Assembly: GCA_028714075.1 (NCBI GenBank)
Contig: JAQTMZ010000010.1
Location: 1-64,000, forward strand
DNA length: 64,000 nt
Source: Gallionella sp.
GTDB taxonomy: Bacteria; Pseudomonadota; Gammaproteobacteria; Burkholderiales; Gallionellaceae
Reading direction: 5' to 3'
A program made the translations under genes and the position numbers. Under the pieces are notes generated by a model that saw only the letters and a list, made by a program, of their open reading frames with translations, did not search any database and was not told where the DNA came from. Below are positions 8,106 through 16,203 of this stretch, in pieces; position 1 is the stretch's first letter, and the number at the start of each line of letters is the position of its first letter.

Positions 8106-9290
8106 ATGAGCGCTCCAAACTCAGCCATCGCGAAGATACTGGTCGCCACGGATGTCATTGATGATGCCGCGATGGTGAAGGATATGCTGAACAAGGAATT
8201 CAAGCATGTCTTCGTTTCCACCGATCCGGCGCGGTTGGTGGCCGACTTCGAACAGCATCGCCCGGACGTGCTGATCCTGGCGTTCAACCAACTGGAAAAG
8301 TCGGAGCGTTACTGTCTGGGGCTGTATCGTTTGTGCAAGGCGGTGCATCAGCATCCGCACCGCACCGTGATCCTGTGCAACAAAGACGAAGTAAAGCGGG
8401 TTTACGAGCTATGCATGAAGGATTTTTTCGACGATTACATCCTGTTTTGGCCGATGACCTACGACCCGTGGCGCTTGCTGATGTCGGTGCATTATGCGCT
8501 GCGCGATATGGAGTCGCTCAAATCCAGCGGGCCGTCGGCGGCGGAGTTTGCGGCGCAGGCGCGCCGTTTGGCGGAGCTGGAAAGCGCGTTGAGCCAGCAG
8601 ATGGCGCAAGGCGGGCAACATATCGAAGCGGCCAATCGGGCGATGAAGCAAGCCGAACAGAAAGTCGACGCAAGCCTGGAGAAATTTTCACAGCGGCTCC
8701 TCAATGGCGAGATGCCGGAATCGGTCGAGGTCAAGAATGCCGATAGCCTGAAAAAAGAAATCAGCCACCTCAAACAGGATGAAATCCAGCAGCATTTTCA
8801 TACCGCAGCCCAATCAGCCCAGCCGCTGAAGCAGTGGGCGAACGAATTTAAGCAGGAATGCGAGCCGCTCCTGAAATCGGCACGTACCATGAATGCGATG
8901 GCCGAGCGCATCCGGCCTACGGCGCTGGTGGTGGATGACGACGAGTTCCAGCGCAAAATAATCGGCAAGCTGCTGGAAGCGGAAAACTATCAGCTTGTTT
9001 TTGCCACCGGCGGTATCGATGCGCTGAATATTTTGCGCAAGACGCGCCCGGATATCATCCTGATGGATGTCATGATGCCTGACCTGGATGGCATGGAAAC
9101 CACGCGGCGATTGAAGGCCATCCCGCATTTGGCCAAGACGCCGGTCATCATGGTTACCGGCAAGAGCGAAGGGAATGTTGTGGTTGACAGCTTGAAGGCG
9201 GGGGCATCCGATTTCGTGGTGAAACCTTTCGATCGCGCCACGCTGATTGCCAAAATGGCACGTGCGTTGAGCGCGGCAACCGCATCTTAA
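8106..9290 (+). CDS. Double-receiver protein: pseudo-receiver, coiled coil, intact receiver
   Basis: A protein of 394 residues with a strong AGGAGG at 8091-8096. The first domain (about 8-125) has a receiver-like alternation of strands and helices, but the phospho-acceptor strand reads VLILAFNQLEKS with no Asp, so it is a pseudo-receiver. An Ala/Gln/Glu-rich coiled coil (about 150-260) follows. The C-terminal receiver (about 273-390) is complete: VVDDDEF acidic pair, Asp321 in LMDVMMPDLDG, the VTGKSE switch region and FVVKPFD. There is no enzymatic or DNA-binding output, so it is probably a scaffold or phosphate sink that pairs with kinases of this cluster. Confidence 0.85.
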   Translation: MSAPNSAIAKILVATDVIDDAAMVKDMLNKEFKHVFVSTDPARLVADFEQHRPDVLILAFNQLEKSERYCLGLYRLCKAVHQHPHRTVILCNKDEVKRVYELCMKDFFDDYILFWPMTYDPWRLLMSVHYALRDMESLKSSGPSAAEFAAQARRLAELESALSQQMAQGGQHIEAANRAMKQAEQKVDASLEKFSQRLLNGEMPESVEVKNADSLKKEISHLKQDEIQQHFHTAAQSAQPLKQWANEFKQECEPLLKSARTMNAMAERIRPTALVVDDDEFQRKIIGKLLEAENYQLVFATGGIDALNILRKTRPDIILMDVMMPDLDGMETTRRLKAIPHLAKTPVIMVTGKSEGNVVVDSLKAGASDFVVKPFDRATLIAKMARALSAATAS

Positions 9291-9315
9291 ACAACCTGTC
9301 GATATGTTCTTAGTG

Positions 9316-9341
9316 CGTAACGTGCGCTGTGCGCACGCTAC
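9316..9341. repeat. Copy of the GTGCGCTGTGCGCAC hairpin repeat
   Basis: GTGCGC (9322-9327), loop TGT, GCGCAC (9331-9336), then GCTAC. The 15-base core is identical to 536-550, and the trailing GCTAC matches the sequence after 577-583 and 5356-5362. It sits in the gap between two signalling genes. Confidence 0.7.
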
Positions 9342-9435
9342 CGGTAGAATCATAAACACTTTTGATTGATCGTTCTCCCGCCAACTAGGGTATGCGACGA
9401 TAGCGGTAGAGCGGCTGATTGCTAGAGGAGGCAAT

Positions 9436-11109
9436 ATGGACTACAACATGAAATTTCTGGCGGTTGACGACATGGACAGCATGCGCCGCATCATGTCCAA
9501 AAATCTCAACCAGATGGGCTTCAAAAATGTCGTGACGGCGAGCAGCGGAACGGAGGCATTGCGCATTCTCCACTCGCAAACTATTCATGCGGTCATAACC
9601 GATTGGAACATGCCGGGGATGACCGGGCTGGAGTTGACCAAGGCCATCCGTGCGGACGCCAAGTTGGCCAAGTTGCCGGTATTGATGGTGACGGCCGAGG
9701 CGGATCGCCATCAGATCGAATTGGCCATCGAATCCGGGGTGTCCGATTTCCTGGTCAAACCGTATTCGGTTAACCGCCTGGAAGAGAAGCTGAACAATAT
9801 CTTCAATAAATCCAAGCCGATGTTTGCGCCGGCAAAGGCGGTAGTTCTTGCGCCTGTCGCCGGGAAGGCGGCGAGGCCTGCCGCAGGCGCGGTGGTGTCC
9901 CCGGGCAGCGCCGAGCCGCCTGCCGTCGTGTTGACCGATGACTTCAAGAAAATGCCGCATAAGGCGAACTTGCTGGTAGTCGATGACGTGCCGGAAAATC
10001 TGGATGTGCTGGTCGAGCTGCTCGAGGACGAATACCGCGTCAATGTGGCCAACAGCGGGGAGCGGGCGCTGGAAATTCTGGGGTCTGGAAAAACCCCCGA
10101 TCTTATCCTGCTCGATGTGATAATGCCGAAGATGGACGGTTTCGAGGTGTGCCGCCGGATCAAGGCAAACAAGGCCACCGCCGATATTCCGGTTATTTTT
10201 CTTACCGCCATGAACGAGGCGACCGATCTGGTACACGGGTTTGAAGTCGGCGCGGTGGACTTCGTGACCAAGCCTTCCGATCCGCTTATCCTCAAGGCGC
10301 GCATCGGCACCCACATCAGGCTGAAGCGTTTGCTCGAAGAAACCAGGCGCAACCACCAGGAACTGCTGAAGAGCCATGCCGCCCTCGAGGAGAATACCCG
10401 CCTGCGCGAGGAAGTTGATCGTATCGCCCGCCACGACATGAAGAACCCGATCGGCGGCATCATCAATTTTTCTTCGATGCTGCTCGAGGATGACATGATT
10501 ACCCGGGATCAGAAGTCAATCATCAAGGACATCGAACAATCCGCGTATAGCGTGCTCAACATGGTCAATTTGTCGCTCGATCTTTACCGGATGGAGCAGG
10601 GGACATATGAATTCAATCCATGCAAAATCGATGTCGTGAAAATACTAAACCGCATCATCAAAGAGAAAAAATCCGAACTGGATGCACGTAACATCACCGT
10701 GCAGTTTATGGCCAACAGCAAGGTGGTCAAGGAGCATGAAGCATTTGAGGCAATGGGCGACGAATTGCTGTGTTATTCGATGTTCAGCAATTTATTCAAG
10801 AATGCCGTGGAAGCTTCCGGCGCGAAGCATACAATCAAGATCGACCTGCATATCGTTGACGATCTCGCCATGATCAGCATGGTCAATCCCGGCACGGTTC
10901 CCAGGGAGATTCGCGAGCGTTTCTTCGACAAATTTGTCACCGCCGGAAAACCGGGCGGCACCGGCATCGGCACCTATTCGGCGAAGCTTATTGCCGAGAC
11001 CCAGCATGGGCAGATATCGATGAACACCTCGGATGAAAACAATACCACGACGGTTTCCGTGATGTTGCCCAGGCCGCAGGTTGCAAACGACGACCAGGCT
11101 GAAAAATGA
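9436..11109 (+). CDS. Soluble receiver-receiver-histidine kinase
   Basis: A protein of 557 residues with a strong AGAGGAGG at 9424-9431. Receiver 1 is CheY-like (AVDDMDSMRRIM, Asp56 in TDWNMPGMTG, FLVKPYS). An Ala/Pro-rich linker leads to receiver 2 (about 172-292, Asp227 in LLDVIMPKMDG, VTKPSD). A HisKA follows with His333 in IARHDMKNPIGG, then a HATPase with an N box (SNLFKNAVEASG) and a GTGIGTYSAKLI lid. There is no membrane segment or PAS. The two receivers lie before the kinase core, so the protein may take phosphate from neighbouring relays as well as autophosphorylate. A tandem 18-base duplication (11099-11116 and 11117-11134) spans its stop codon. Confidence 0.9.
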   Translation: MDYNMKFLAVDDMDSMRRIMSKNLNQMGFKNVVTASSGTEALRILHSQTIHAVITDWNMPGMTGLELTKAIRADAKLAKLPVLMVTAEADRHQIELAIESGVSDFLVKPYSVNRLEEKLNNIFNKSKPMFAPAKAVVLAPVAGKAARPAAGAVVSPGSAEPPAVVLTDDFKKMPHKANLLVVDDVPENLDVLVELLEDEYRVNVANSGERALEILGSGKTPDLILLDVIMPKMDGFEVCRRIKANKATADIPVIFLTAMNEATDLVHGFEVGAVDFVTKPSDPLILKARIGTHIRLKRLLEETRRNHQELLKSHAALEENTRLREEVDRIARHDMKNPIGGIINFSSMLLEDDMITRDQKSIIKDIEQSAYSVLNMVNLSLDLYRMEQGTYEFNPCKIDVVKILNRIIKEKKSELDARNITVQFMANSKVVKEHEAFEAMGDELLCYSMFSNLFKNAVEASGAKHTIKIDLHIVDDLAMISMVNPGTVPREIRERFFDKFVTAGKPGGTGIGTYSAKLIAETQHGQISMNTSDENNTTTVSVMLPRPQVANDDQAEK

Positions 11110-11148
11110 CGGCATTCTGAAAAATGACGGCATCCGGCAGCAGTTTCG

Positions 11149-12216
11149 ATGAACGGTATTTTGATGAACGGGCATGATACGGAAAAAGGCCTATGCGACG
11201 TTCGCCTGCTTGTGGTGGATGACGATGCTTTCAGCCGCAAGCTGATGCTGGAAATCCTGCGCAAGCGGGGCATTTGTGTCGATGTGGCCGGTAACGGCGC
11301 CGAGGCTGTTGAAAAAATCGGGCGGACCGACTACGCTGCCGTGCTGATGGATTGCCGGATGCCGGTGATGGACGGCTTCGAGGCTACCCGCAAGATCCGG
11401 GCGGACAGGCGCTTCGCCGATCTTCCGATTCTCGCCATGAGCGGCGATGCCACCGAAGATGACGTGAAAAAATGCCTCGAATGCGGAATGAACGGCTGTA
11501 TCGCAAAACCCATAGATGTCGGGCAGCTCTTCACCACGCTGGGGTGTTGGGTTAAATTGAAGACGGCTGCCGTTGCCGAACCAAACGATGCGGTGGTGCA
11601 TGGCGATGAGGCGCCGAATATTGCCGGACTGGAAACAGACAAGGCCTTGCGGCACTTGGGCGGCAACGTCGATCTGTTGCGCAAACTCATCATCCGTTTC
11701 GGCGCAACACAGGCGGATACCGTGGCGCGCATCAGGGCCGCTATCGAAAGCGGCGACGCTGAAACCGCCTTGCGGGCAGCGCACACCTTCAAGGGTGTGG
11801 CAGGCAATATCGGCGCTACCCAAATGTCCGCGTGTGCCGCTATGGTCGAGAGCATGTTGAAGCAAGGTAAAGCCGATGGCCTGGCAGATGCACTGGATGA
11901 AATGGAGCAGGAGCTGAATCTCCTGCGGGAGCGGATAGCCGCCGCGATGAGTGGTTACGAACCGCCCGCAGGCGCGGCGCCGGGAAGCTTCGTGGATATG
12001 GCGGCGCTTGCCGGCGAGTTACGGGAGTTCGCCACGTTGCTGGCCACCGGAGATTCACGCGCGTGCAAGCTTGTGGACGGCATTGCGTACCGGCTCGGTG
12101 CAGTCGGCCAGAACATTGCCGCCGGCCAACTCAAAGAATTTATTTCCCAGTATGATTTCAAGGGGGCGCTGGACAAGCTCAAGGAAGCGGCGCAGGCCTT
12201 GGAAATAGCGCTTTGA
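11149..12216 (+). CDS. Response regulator with Hpt domain
   Basis: A protein of 355 residues. The receiver has a VVDDDAF pocket, Asp68 in LMDCRMPVMDG and Lys in CIAKPID. After a linker, an Hpt domain (about 165-265) has His212 in AAHTFKGVAGNIGA. A further helical stretch (about 280-355) is shaped like half of an Hpt bundle but has no candidate His. Two in-frame ATGs lie close together (11149 and 11164); the first was taken. As the last gene of the block it has the composition of a phosphate shuttle between the upstream kinases and the second-messenger regulators. Confidence 0.87.
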   Translation: MNGILMNGHDTEKGLCDVRLLVVDDDAFSRKLMLEILRKRGICVDVAGNGAEAVEKIGRTDYAAVLMDCRMPVMDGFEATRKIRADRRFADLPILAMSGDATEDDVKKCLECGMNGCIAKPIDVGQLFTTLGCWVKLKTAAVAEPNDAVVHGDEAPNIAGLETDKALRHLGGNVDLLRKLIIRFGATQADTVARIRAAIESGDAETALRAAHTFKGVAGNIGATQMSACAAMVESMLKQGKADGLADALDEMEQELNLLRERIAAAMSGYEPPAGAAPGSFVDMAALAGELREFATLLATGDSRACKLVDGIAYRLGAVGQNIAAGQLKEFISQYDFKGALDKLKEAAQALEIAL

Positions 12217-12222
12217 TGCCCG

Positions 12223-12261
12223 TTGCGGGATGGGGGGAACTGCGTTCCAGCCATCCCGCAA
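12223..12261. terminator. Bidirectional hairpin between convergent genes
   Basis: An 11-bp stem TTGCGGGATGG (12223-12233) pairs with CCATCCCGCAA (12251-12261). It encloses a second stem GGAAC/GTTCC around TGC. The hairpin lies in the 53-base gap between the plus-strand receiver-Hpt gene and the minus-strand acetyltransferase gene. It lacks a clear T-run on either side, so termination is inferred from position and strength. Confidence 0.6.
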
Positions 12262-12269
12262 GCTACGCA

Positions 12270-14948
12270 CTATAGCGGTTTGCTTACCTTCACGATGGTC
12301 GGCTCGTCTTCGCTGGCTTTGATGGCGAAGCCGAGGCGGGTCATCAGTTTGAGCATCTTGTGGTTGTTGCTCAGCACTTCGCCTTCGATCACCGACAGCC
12401 TGTAGGATCGTGCGGCTTCCATCAGCGAGACCATCAGTTTCTGTCCCAATCCCTTGCCCTGCACGCTGTCTGCGACCACCAGCGCGAATTCGCAGGAAGC
12501 GCCATCCGGGTTGATCGCGTAGCGCGCCACGCCCAGTTCGACTTCCTGCCCCTGTTCGGTGGTCACGGCGATCAGCGCCATCTCCCTGCTGTAATCGATC
12601 TGGGTGAAGCGCACCAGCATGGTTTCGGTGAGCTCCTGGATGCTGTTCATGAAACGGAAATATTTGGACTCTTCCGACAGGTCATGCACGAAACGCTTTA
12701 CCAGTTCGGCGTCTTCCGGGCGGATCGGGCGGATCGTGATGTCGGTGCCGTCGGCGAGCTGCCACTGGTTGACCAGTTGCGTGGGGTAGGGATAGATCGC
12801 CATGTGCGCGTAGCGGTCGGCGCTGGGCTGGCGGTATTCCACCACCACGCGCGCGTCGGCGGCCAGCGCGCCGTTCTCGTCGAGGATCAGCGGGTTGATG
12901 TCCATTTCCTTGAGCAGCGGCAGTTCGCACACCATTTCCGACACGCGCAGCAGCACGTCTTCCAGCGCGCACATGTTGGCCGGCGCCATGTTGCGGAAGG
13001 CGCCGAGCATCTTGGCGATGCGCGTCTCGCCGATCAGTTCGCTGACCAGGAATTTGTTCAGCGGCGGCAGCGCGACGGCGCGGTCGCCCATGATCTCGAC
13101 CGCTGTGCCGCCCGCGCCGAAGGTGATCACCGGGCCGAACACCGGGTCGCTGGTCACGCCGATCATCAGCTCGCGGCCGTTCGGCTTGACGATCATCGGC
13201 TCGATGGAAACGCCGTCCATTTTCGCGTTGGGGCGGTTGTGCTGTACGTTGTCGATGATGTGCTGGTAGGCGGCGCGCACCTCGTGGGCGTTGTTCAGGT
13301 TGAGCACCACGCCGCCGGCGTCGGTCTTGTGCGAGATGTCGGGCGAGTTGATTTTCATCGCCACGGGGAAACCGAGCTGCTGCGCGATCAGCAGCGCCTC
13401 GTTGGGCGAATGCGCGACCATGGTGCGCGCCACGGGGATGTTGAACGCCGACAGCAGCGCCTTGGATTCCATCTCGGTCAGCACCTTGCGGTGTTCCTGC
13501 ATCGCGCCCTCGATGATCAGCCGCGCGCTTTCCACATCCGGCTCGACATGGTGCGAGAACGGGCCGGGCATCTGCATCAGCAGCTTCTGGTTGCGGTAGT
13601 AGGCGGACAGGTGCGAGAACACTTCCACCGCCGGTTCCGGCGTGCGGAAATGCGGGCGGTGCGCTTCGGTAAATGCATCGCGCGCCGCCGCCACTTGCGC
13701 ATCGCCCATCCAGCAGGTCAGCAGCGGCTTGCTGTGGGTGTTGGCCAGGTCGATCAGCACCTGCGCCGATTCCAGCGGTTTGGTCATCGCCTGCGGCGTG
13801 AGGATCGCCAGCACGCCGTCCACGTTGTCGTCCTCGAGGCAGGCCTTGACCGCATGGTGGTAACGGTCCGCCTGCGCGTCGCCGATGATGTCCACCGGGT
13901 TGGCGTGCGGCCAGTTCGGCGGCAAATACTGGTTGAGGTATTCGACGGTGGCATCCGACAGCGTGGCGATCGAGAGCCCCAGGTCGACGGCGCGGTCGGT
14001 CGCCATCACGCCGGGGCCGCCGCCGTTGGTGACGATCGCGAGGCGGTCGCCGACCGGGCGGAAGCCGCACGACAGCGCCTTGGCGGCGGTGAACAATTGC
14101 GTGACGCTCTGCACGCGCACCACGCCGACGCGGCTCACCGCCGCATCGAACACGTCGTCCGCGCCGACCAGCGATGCGGTGTGCGACATCGCCGCCTTGG
14201 AGCCGGCCGCATGGCGGCCTACCTTGACCAGCAGCACCGGCTTGATGCGCGCGGCGGCACGCATGGCGCTCATGAAGAAGCGCGCGTTGCGGATGCCTTC
14301 GATGTACATCAGGATGCTGTGGGTATTGGGGTCGGACACCAGATAATCGAGGATTTCGCCGAAATCCACGTCGGTCGAGGAGCCCATCGACACCACGCTG
14401 GAGAAGCCGACATCGTTGCTTTTCGCCCAGTCGAGGATCGCGGTGCACAGTGCACCGGACTGCGATACGAAGGCGATGTTGCCGATGTTCGCGCCGCCCT
14501 TGTTGAAGGTGGCGTTCAGGCCGATGGACGGGCGCATCACGCCCAGGCAATTCGGGCCGATCAGGCGGATTTTGTAGCGGTGCGCGGCCTCCAGCAGTTC
14601 CTTTTCCAATGCCGCACCTGCCGCACCGGCCTCGCCGAATCCGGCGGTGATGATGACCGCCGCCTTCACGCCGTGGATGCCGCATTCTTCGATGATGCCC
14701 GGCACGGTCTGCGGCGGCGTGGCGATCACCGCCAGTTCCACCGGCTCATTGATGTCGGCGATACGGGCGTAGGCGCGTTTGCCTTGCACCTGGGGGTTTT
14801 TTGCGTTGACCGGATACAGCGCGCCCTGAAAGCCGCTTTCCAGCATGTTCTGGAACACGATCTGGCCGACCGAGTCGGGGCGGTCGCTCGCGCCGAAAAC
14901 TGCGACCGATTTGGGAGCGAACAGGGTGTTGAGGTAGTGCTTGCCCAT
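12270..14948 (-). CDS. Protein lysine acetyltransferase, Pat/PatZ type (acyl-CoA synthetase-like region plus GNAT)
   Basis: A protein of 892 residues, close to PatZ/YfiQ of E. coli (about 886). ATG at 14948 is preceded by GGAGGAGAAACGTC; the longer open frame upstream is not family-like. Order: CoA-binding Rossmann domain (SVAVFGASDRPDSVG), succinyl-CoA-ligase-like domains (LIGPNCLGVMRP, FVSQSGALCTAILDW), an ATP-grasp region, and a C-terminal GNAT domain with VQGKGLGQKLM. In this family the synthetase-like part acts mainly as an acyl-CoA/regulatory sensor, and the GNAT part acetylates lysines of enzymes such as acetyl-CoA synthetase. It is divergent from an HDAC-like deacetylase. A real ADP-forming acyl-CoA synthetase activity cannot be excluded. 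Confidence 0.88.
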   Translation of the reverse strand: MGKHYLNTLFAPKSVAVFGASDRPDSVGQIVFQNMLESGFQGALYPVNAKNPQVQGKRAYARIADINEPVELAVIATPPQTVPGIIEECGIHGVKAAVIITAGFGEAGAAGAALEKELLEAAHRYKIRLIGPNCLGVMRPSIGLNATFNKGGANIGNIAFVSQSGALCTAILDWAKSNDVGFSSVVSMGSSTDVDFGEILDYLVSDPNTHSILMYIEGIRNARFFMSAMRAAARIKPVLLVKVGRHAAGSKAAMSHTASLVGADDVFDAAVSRVGVVRVQSVTQLFTAAKALSCGFRPVGDRLAIVTNGGGPGVMATDRAVDLGLSIATLSDATVEYLNQYLPPNWPHANPVDIIGDAQADRYHHAVKACLEDDNVDGVLAILTPQAMTKPLESAQVLIDLANTHSKPLLTCWMGDAQVAAARDAFTEAHRPHFRTPEPAVEVFSHLSAYYRNQKLLMQMPGPFSHHVEPDVESARLIIEGAMQEHRKVLTEMESKALLSAFNIPVARTMVAHSPNEALLIAQQLGFPVAMKINSPDISHKTDAGGVVLNLNNAHEVRAAYQHIIDNVQHNRPNAKMDGVSIEPMIVKPNGRELMIGVTSDPVFGPVITFGAGGTAVEIMGDRAVALPPLNKFLVSELIGETRIAKMLGAFRNMAPANMCALEDVLLRVSEMVCELPLLKEMDINPLILDENGALAADARVVVEYRQPSADRYAHMAIYPYPTQLVNQWQLADGTDITIRPIRPEDAELVKRFVHDLSEESKYFRFMNSIQELTETMLVRFTQIDYSREMALIAVTTEQGQEVELGVARYAINPDGASCEFALVVADSVQGKGLGQKLMVSLMEAARSYRLSVIEGEVLSNNHKMLKLMTRLGFAIKASEDEPTIVKVSKPL

Positions 14949-15025
14949 GACGTTTCTCCTCCGATGGTGAAGATGTTGGGTATGATAGCACTGCGCCATT
15001 GGTGTCGCACCGTTCATGCATTGCG

Positions 15026-15106
15026 GTAGGCTGGCGGTGACGCACGAACCCCAGCATTTGCCTACATTGAGCATGCTGGGGTTCGCGTTGCTTACCCGCA
15101 GCCTAC
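15026..15106. repeat. Nested inverted repeat in the divergent promoter region
   Basis: The outer arms GTAGGCTG (15026-15033) and CAGCCTAC (15099-15106) enclose the inner arms CGAACCCCAGCAT (15045-15057) and ATGCTGGGGTTCG (15073-15085), a perfect 13-bp pairing. It lies between the acetyltransferase and deacetylase starts. It is probably another dispersed palindromic element rather than an operator. Confidence 0.7.
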
Positions 15107-15134
15107 AAAACCACTTGATAGCTAACCCGATAAC

Positions 15135-16058
15135 ATGCAAACCGCCTACATCAGCCATCCGCTCTGCCTCAAGCACGATATGGGCGATTACCATCCGGAA
15201 TCCCCGGCGCGCATCCATGCCATCGAGGATCAGTTGATCGCGTCCGGGCTGCTGGATTACTTGCAGCGCCACGAGGCGCCGGAAGCGACGCGCGCGCAGT
15301 TGTTGCGCGTGCATGATGCGGGCTATGTTGATGCTATCGAATCAGCGGCGCCACAGCACGGCATCGTGCAGCTCGACGGCGACACGGCGATGAACCCGTT
15401 CAGCTATCCGGCTGCATTGCGCGCTGCCGGAGCCGCAGTGCTGGGCGTCGACCTGGTGATGGCGGGCAAGGCCGAAAACGCTTTCTGCAACATCCGCCCG
15501 CCCGGCCATCATGCCGAACGCGCGCGCGCGATGGGCTTCTGCATTTTCAACAACGTCGCCGTCGGCGCGGCGCACGCGCTGGAGCAGCATGGCCTGCAGT
15601 GCGTCGCAATCGCGGACTTCGACGTGCATCACGGCAACGGCACGGAAAACATCTTTCACGACGAGCCGCGCGTGATGCTGTGCTCCACGTTTCAGCACCC
15701 GTTCTACCCGTATTGCGGCGCCGACAGCGGCAACGAGCATATCATCAACGTGCCGCTTGCCGCCGGATCGGGTGGGGAGGAATTCCGCGCCGCCGTCACG
15801 CGGCACTGGCTGCCCGCGCTGGAACGCTTTCGACCGGAACTGCTGCTGATCTCGGCGGGGTTCGACGCGCACCGCGATGACGACATGGCGATGCTCCGGC
15901 TGGCCGAACCCGATTACACATGGGTGACGGAGGAGTTGAAGAGGGTCGCCGGAAAATACGCGCAGGGCCGTATCGTATCGGTTCTGGAAGGCGGGTATGA
16001 ACTGCCCGCGCTGGGGCGGAGCGCGCTGGCGCACCTCAAGGTACTCAGCGGCCTGTAG
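15135..16058 (+). CDS. Histone deacetylase-family (AcuC/HDAC class II-like) deacetylase
   Basis: A protein of 307 residues, the normal length for bacterial class II-like HDAC homologues. Diagnostic segments: RPPGHHAERARAMGFCIFNN (paired active-site His residues), IADFDVHHGNGTE (zinc Asp and His), SAGFDAHRDD (second zinc Asp), and LEGGYELPALG near the end with the catalytic-pocket Gly-Gly-Tyr. It is expected to be a cytoplasmic zinc amidohydrolase acting on acetyl-lysine, or on an acetylated polyamine or similar amide. Its neighbour on the other strand is a Pat-type acetyltransferase, which favours the lysine deacetylase reading. The ribosome-binding site before ATG 15135 is weak. Confidence 0.9.
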   Translation: MQTAYISHPLCLKHDMGDYHPESPARIHAIEDQLIASGLLDYLQRHEAPEATRAQLLRVHDAGYVDAIESAAPQHGIVQLDGDTAMNPFSYPAALRAAGAAVLGVDLVMAGKAENAFCNIRPPGHHAERARAMGFCIFNNVAVGAAHALEQHGLQCVAIADFDVHHGNGTENIFHDEPRVMLCSTFQHPFYPYCGADSGNEHIINVPLAAGSGGEEFRAAVTRHWLPALERFRPELLLISAGFDAHRDDDMAMLRLAEPDYTWVTEELKRVAGKYAQGRIVSVLEGGYELPALGRSALAHLKVLSGL

Positions 16059-16203
16059 TTTGCAGGTTTCCTTCGCCTGAAATAGCCGGATTTCCCCGCG
16101 CTATTCTGCGTTTTGCTTGCCATCCAAGCTGTTATCTTGGCAATATATGCAATGAGTCAAAAATCGGTGCGATGCGTGCATCGGTCACCACGGGGGTAAC
16201 GCC

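Noticed and set aside
12360..15029. 889-codon open frame antisense to the acetyltransferase gene
   Set aside because: His/Arg/Val-rich composition with no recognisable domain, fully covered by a well-supported gene on the other strand. It is a codon-bias shadow in GC-rich DNA.
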